The translations under genes were made by a program, and so were the position numbers. A model generated the notes under the pieces. It saw only the letters and a program-made list of their open reading frames with translations, searched no databases and had not been told where the DNA came from. Positions 61,412-64,000 of a DNA stretch of 64,000 nt are shown in pieces (position 1 is the first letter of the stretch; every line of letters begins with the position of its first letter). The DNA comes from Erythrobacter mangrovi (GTDB taxonomy: Bacteria > Pseudomonadota > Alphaproteobacteria > Sphingomonadales > Sphingomonadaceae). The DNA is taken from assembly GCF_013260645.1 (NCBI RefSeq), contig NZ_CP053921.1:620001-684000 (forward strand). Reading direction: 5' to 3'.

Positions 61412-62328
61412 TCCGCGGGCTCCGCTTGCGTTAGTAGTTCCCCGCGCTGGGCCAGCAGGCGCTGCTGATGCGCGGGGCTCATCCAGGCAAAGCGTCCGGG
61501 TAGGCCAAGACGCTCGGCCGCTTGCCAGGCTGGCATCGCCGGCGATCCGACACGATCCGCCAGCCTGCCCGCCAGCCTGAGCGCCACCCGATCGCGCGTG
61601 GTCAGGTCGAACTCGCTTCCCAACTCCATCCGCTCCCGTACCCTGGCCGGCAACAGCGACACTGCGGCGCGCGCCAGCGCGCGATGAAGGAACTTGGGGA
61701 TCGTCGGTGCTGCCCGGCCCGACTGGATGATATCGAGGAACTCGCGATTGATCGGGTGCGCCTCAAAACGCGGGAACAGGTGATCGAGCATGGCGAAGAA
61801 GTCGGCATCGCTGGTCAGCGGATGTTCGACTCCATAGAGCCGCGCGACCGCCTCCCCATCCTGGTAGTAGCGCGTACGGTCCTCGGCGGAGAGCGGCCGG
61901 ACAAAGCGGTGATAGGCTTCGAGAAAGCCATAGCCTGCAGTTGCGCTGACCCAGTCCAGCAGCTCCGGATCGAGAGCGCGGTACGCCTCGCCCGTGGGCG
62001 TCTCACCCTCCACCTTGCGATGCATCCGGTTTGCCCCGCCGATCACGCGTCGCGCAGCAGAGGCCGGGCCGAACACCCCGACCATGGCGGCCATGCCGGT
62101 ACGTTGCGAGCGGCCGATCGGGTCGACCTTGTAGATCGAATGGTCCCACACCCCCGAGCGGATGCGGGCATCGGCGAATTCGAGCAGCACCGCTGCGACC
62201 CCACCGATACCCAGCGCGATCGGGTTCTTGAACACACGCCACTGGATGGAACCGGGTGGCACCAGTCCCGGCTCGCCCTGCGGCGAGCGGAAATCGACCT
62301 GGTATGCGGGTGGCAGGTCTGGCGTCAC
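61408..62328 (-). CDS. MpaB-type oxygenase (DUF2236)
   Basis: This 306-residue all-helical protein resembles the MpaB/latex-clearing-protein fold. AVLLEFADARIRSGVWDHS and MVGVFGPASAARRVIGGANRMHRKVEG at about 45-110 are family-like, and a later HPINREFLDII follows. His residues in this layout hold a heme b in characterised members (MpaB cleaves a farnesyl side chain in mycophenolic acid synthesis). The start is GTG behind GAGAGAGGGAG. First gene of the MpaB-EthD-GST unit, so cleavage of an isoprenoid-like or unsaturated side chain is an attractive guess. Confidence 0.82.
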   Translation of the reverse strand: MTPDLPPAYQVDFRSPQGEPGLVPPGSIQWRVFKNPIALGIGGVAAVLLEFADARIRSGVWDHSIYKVDPIGRSQRTGMAAMVGVFGPASAARRVIGGANRMHRKVEGETPTGEAYRALDPELLDWVSATAGYGFLEAYHRFVRPLSAEDRTRYYQDGEAVARLYGVEHPLTSDADFFAMLDHLFPRFEAHPINREFLDIIQSGRAAPTIPKFLHRALARAAVSLLPARVRERMELGSEFDLTTRDRVALRLAGRLADRVGSPAMPAWQAAERLGLPGRFAWMSPAHQQRLLAQRGELLTQAEPAE

Positions 62329-62454
62329 GGCGCGTCGCTCCCTCTCTCAATCCGCATCATGCCACCGTTTCGCCATCCGGCAAGCAGAGGCTTTGCAAGG
62401 CGCTGGATTCTGATGCATCATCCGCACCGGGTCGGGGGCATGGGGGATGTCCGC

Positions 62455-63198
62455 ATGGATACACGATTTGCTGCGCGCCATTCGGGGGACAGCCGGTTCT
62501 GGGCTGCCCTCTGGATTTATATCCTCCTCATCGTGCTGCTCGGCTTCCGCGAGCCGGTTACCGAGCGCTTCTTTGACGACTTCCAGGAACCCGCTTCGGT
62601 TGCCCTCCAGCTCCATGTCTGGAGCTTCGCGGCATGGCTGGTCCTGCTGGCGATGCAGGCAGGCCTGGCCGCTACCGGACGGATGGACTGGCACCGCAAG
62701 TTCGGCCTGGCGATGCTGCCGCTCGCCGCGCTGATGGTTCTGTCCGCAGGAGTAGCAGAGTTCGCCGCACAACAGCGCGAAGTGGCCAATGGCAATAGCG
62801 GCGCCTTTTCTGCCTTCACGATCTTCTATCTAGTACCCTTCGCAGTGCTGGTGCCCCTGGCATGGCGAGCCCGGACCAATCCGCCTGCGCACAAGCGGCT
62901 GATCCTGATGGCCACCGCCACGATCTGCGCGGGTGCGCATCTGCGCACCGTCTCGTCCTTTGATCCCACGCTATTCTGGGCGTCGGACAATTACTTCACC
63001 CACCTCTTCATCGGCTTCGGCGGTTCGATGCTGATCATCGCGATCGGCATGGCCTGGGACCTCTATTCGCGCGGCGCGTTGCACCCGGTCTATCGTGTCG
63101 GCGCGCCAATACTGTTTACGATCTACGCGGTCGCCGCATGGGTATACGGCACCGAAAGCTACGGAGAGGCAACGAAGGCCTTCCTCGGCGGGGGTTGA
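62455..63198 (+). CDS. seven-helix membrane protein, function unknown
   Basis: This 247-residue protein has about seven hydrophobic segments and a pattern of scattered His and Trp residues (QLHVWSFAAWLVLLAMQ, DWHRKFGLAM, AHKRLILMATATICAGAHLR, YFTHLFIGF). The repeated His in helices resembles small heme- or copper-binding membrane proteins, but no family is recognised. ATG 62455 follows GGGGGA, and an ATG 15 bases earlier is possible. It is divergent from the MpaB gene by about 126 bases. Confidence 0.7.
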   Translation: MDTRFAARHSGDSRFWAALWIYILLIVLLGFREPVTERFFDDFQEPASVALQLHVWSFAAWLVLLAMQAGLAATGRMDWHRKFGLAMLPLAALMVLSAGVAEFAAQQREVANGNSGAFSAFTIFYLVPFAVLVPLAWRARTNPPAHKRLILMATATICAGAHLRTVSSFDPTLFWASDNYFTHLFIGFGGSMLIIAIGMAWDLYSRGALHPVYRVGAPILFTIYAVAAWVYGTESYGEATKAFLGGG

Positions 63199-63310
63199 CC
63201 ACGGCCAATCCCGGTCCTTCGCAAACAGGAAATCCAGGTCCCGCACTTGGCATCGCAGCCAAACGGTTCCAAGGGGCCCGGACCCCCTGTGAGACGATGG
63301 AACCGATACG

Positions 63311-63619
63311 ATGAGTGGCGACGACGAGGACTATGTCTACGACGAAGACAGCGGCGAATGGATGCCGGCGAGCGAGCTCGCCGCAAAGCAGGCCGCAGAC
63401 GGACAGGTCGAAGTGCGCGACGCCGTCGGCAACCTGCTGGCCGACGGTGACGCCGTCACGCTGATCAAGGACCTCGAGGTCAAGGGCGCGGGCCAGACGC
63501 TGAAGCAGGGTACGCTGATCAAGTCGATCCGCCTCACCGGCGACCCGCAGGAGATCGACTGCAAGTACCCCGGCATCAAGGGTCTGGTGCTGCGTGCCGA
63601 GTTCGTGCGCAAGCGGTGA
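63311..63619 (+). CDS. PhnA/YjdM-like protein lacking the N-terminal zinc ribbon
   Basis: This 102-residue protein has a C-terminal half that matches PhnA closely: DAVGNLLADGDAVTLIKDLEV, then KGAGQTLKQGTLIKSIRL and a final LRAEFVRK. E. coli YjdM/PhnA begins with a Cys4 zinc ribbon. Here the first 32 residues contain no cysteine and are strongly acidic (DDEDYVYDEDSGEW). The family is often called an alkylphosphonate utilisation protein, but it is not part of the C-P lyase pathway. The ribosome site before ATG 63311 is weak. Confidence 0.82.
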   Translation: MSGDDEDYVYDEDSGEWMPASELAAKQAADGQVEVRDAVGNLLADGDAVTLIKDLEVKGAGQTLKQGTLIKSIRLTGDPQEIDCKYPGIKGLVLRAEFVRKR

Positions 63620-64000
63620 CCCGGCCGCCTGACCGCGCGGTGACAATCCTCGTCGATGCCGACGCCTGCCCGGTGAAGGACGAGGTCTATCGCGTCGCCG
63701 AACGCTTCAAGGCCGAGGTCCGCGTGGTCAGCAACAGCCCCTTTCGCGTACCGCAAGACCCGCGCATCCGCCGCGTGGTGGTGAGCGACGGGTTCGACGC
63801 CGCCGACGACTGGATCGCCGAACACGCAAACCCGCGCAGCGTGGTGATCACCGCCGACATCCTGCTGGCCGAGCGGTGCCTTGCCGCCGGGGCCCAGGTC
63901 CTCGCCCACAATGGCAAGCCGTTCGATGCGGCGAGTATCGGCGGCGCGGTTGCCACCCGCGCGATCATGGCAGACCTGCGCGCGGGGATGGACGGCATCA
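63616..64000 (+). CDS. YaiI/YqxD-family protein (partial at window end)
   Basis: At least 128 residues are visible, without a stop before the window edge. The N-terminus has VTILVDADACPVKDEVYRVAERF, the Mg2+-binding Asp cluster of the DUF188/PIN-like YaiI family. The middle has RVPQDPRIRRVVVSDGFDAADDWI and VVITADILLAERCLAAGAQVLAHNGKPFD. The family is a predicted nuclease-like fold without a known role. The start is GTG 63616, overlapping the PhnA stop (GTGA); GTG 63640 is an alternative nearer to the usual N-terminus. Confidence 0.9.
   Translation, partial: MTRPPDRAVTILVDADACPVKDEVYRVAERFKAEVRVVSNSPFRVPQDPRIRRVVVSDGFDAADDWIAEHANPRSVVITADILLAERCLAAGAQVLAHNGKPFDAASIGGAVATRAIMADLRAGMDGI

Noticed and set aside
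61522..62454. Long plus-strand frame antisense to the MpaB gene, running into the membrane protein gene
   Set aside because: The first 310 codons are a shadow of MpaB. Only the part from 62455 has real membrane-protein features and a ribosome site.

Overview
The window is a GC-rich (roughly mid-60s percent by eye), densely packed bacterial chromosome segment. Protein resemblance and gene content point to an alphaproteobacterium of the order Sphingomonadales, most likely Erythrobacteraceae. The supporting features are the alpha-type SspB, a hisB-hisH-hisA-hisF-hisE run, a pdeM phosphoesterase, several TonB-system proteins and many acyl-CoA dehydrogenases. This placement is an inference from recalled family resemblance, not from a search. 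I see no rRNA, tRNA, CRISPR array, insertion sequence or prophage. The first gene (TelA) and the last gene (YaiI/YqxD family) are cut by the window edges.

Layout, 1-24 kb. TelA, XpaC-like and PHA-granule-type genes come first (2-1621). They are followed by a TonB and TonB-dependent receptor pair, an isopenicillin-N-synthase-like oxygenase, a concentrative nucleoside transporter and a queuosine-precursor transporter. Positions 8436-14286 hold what I consider the most interesting system: an arsenosugar-type locus with an ArsM arsenite methyltransferase, a pyridine nucleotide-disulfide oxidoreductase, a radical SAM protein that does not look like classical ArsS, an extended SDR, and both families of 'arsenosugar biosynthesis' glycosyltransferases (TIGR04283 and TIGR04282 types). 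An M1 aminopeptidase lies directly upstream of the glycosyltransferases. Then come a GH16 glycosidase, an MlaA-like protein, a Rieske protein with reversed domain order, hemF, pdeM, infC (apparently starting at AUA), a DASS transporter and a DNA/RNA endonuclease.

Layout, 24-40 kb. A structured leader precedes a transsulfuration enzyme, an ATP-grasp protein and a degenerate SDR. Next are a DUF418 membrane protein, a J-domain protein, a 49-residue secreted peptide, the complete envelope-constriction operon ybgC-tolQ-tolR-tolA-tolB-pal, and the histidine operon hisB-hisH-hisA-(membrane protein)-hisF-hisE-hinT. The divergent strand carries sspB, an unknown gene and gmk.

Layout, 40-64 kb. Positions 40660-49904 form a fatty or alicyclic acid catabolic region. 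It contains two SDRs, a paired acyl-CoA dehydrogenase set, a GPH-type transporter, and an ACAD10/11-like dehydrogenase with a Zn-alcohol dehydrogenase and an APH-type kinase, a combination resembling the 4-hydroxyacyl-CoA pathway. After that come dapD, a membrane dipeptidase, a coupled DUF427/DUF985/DoxX trio, SWIB, PEBP and S41 peptidase genes, small membrane proteins and an esterase. The last part holds GFA and thioesterase genes, a coupled MpaB-EthD-GST operon, a PhnA-like protein without its zinc ribbon, and the partial YaiI gene. Many neighbours overlap by 1-4 bases (TGATG, ATGA or GTGA), so translational coupling appears common.
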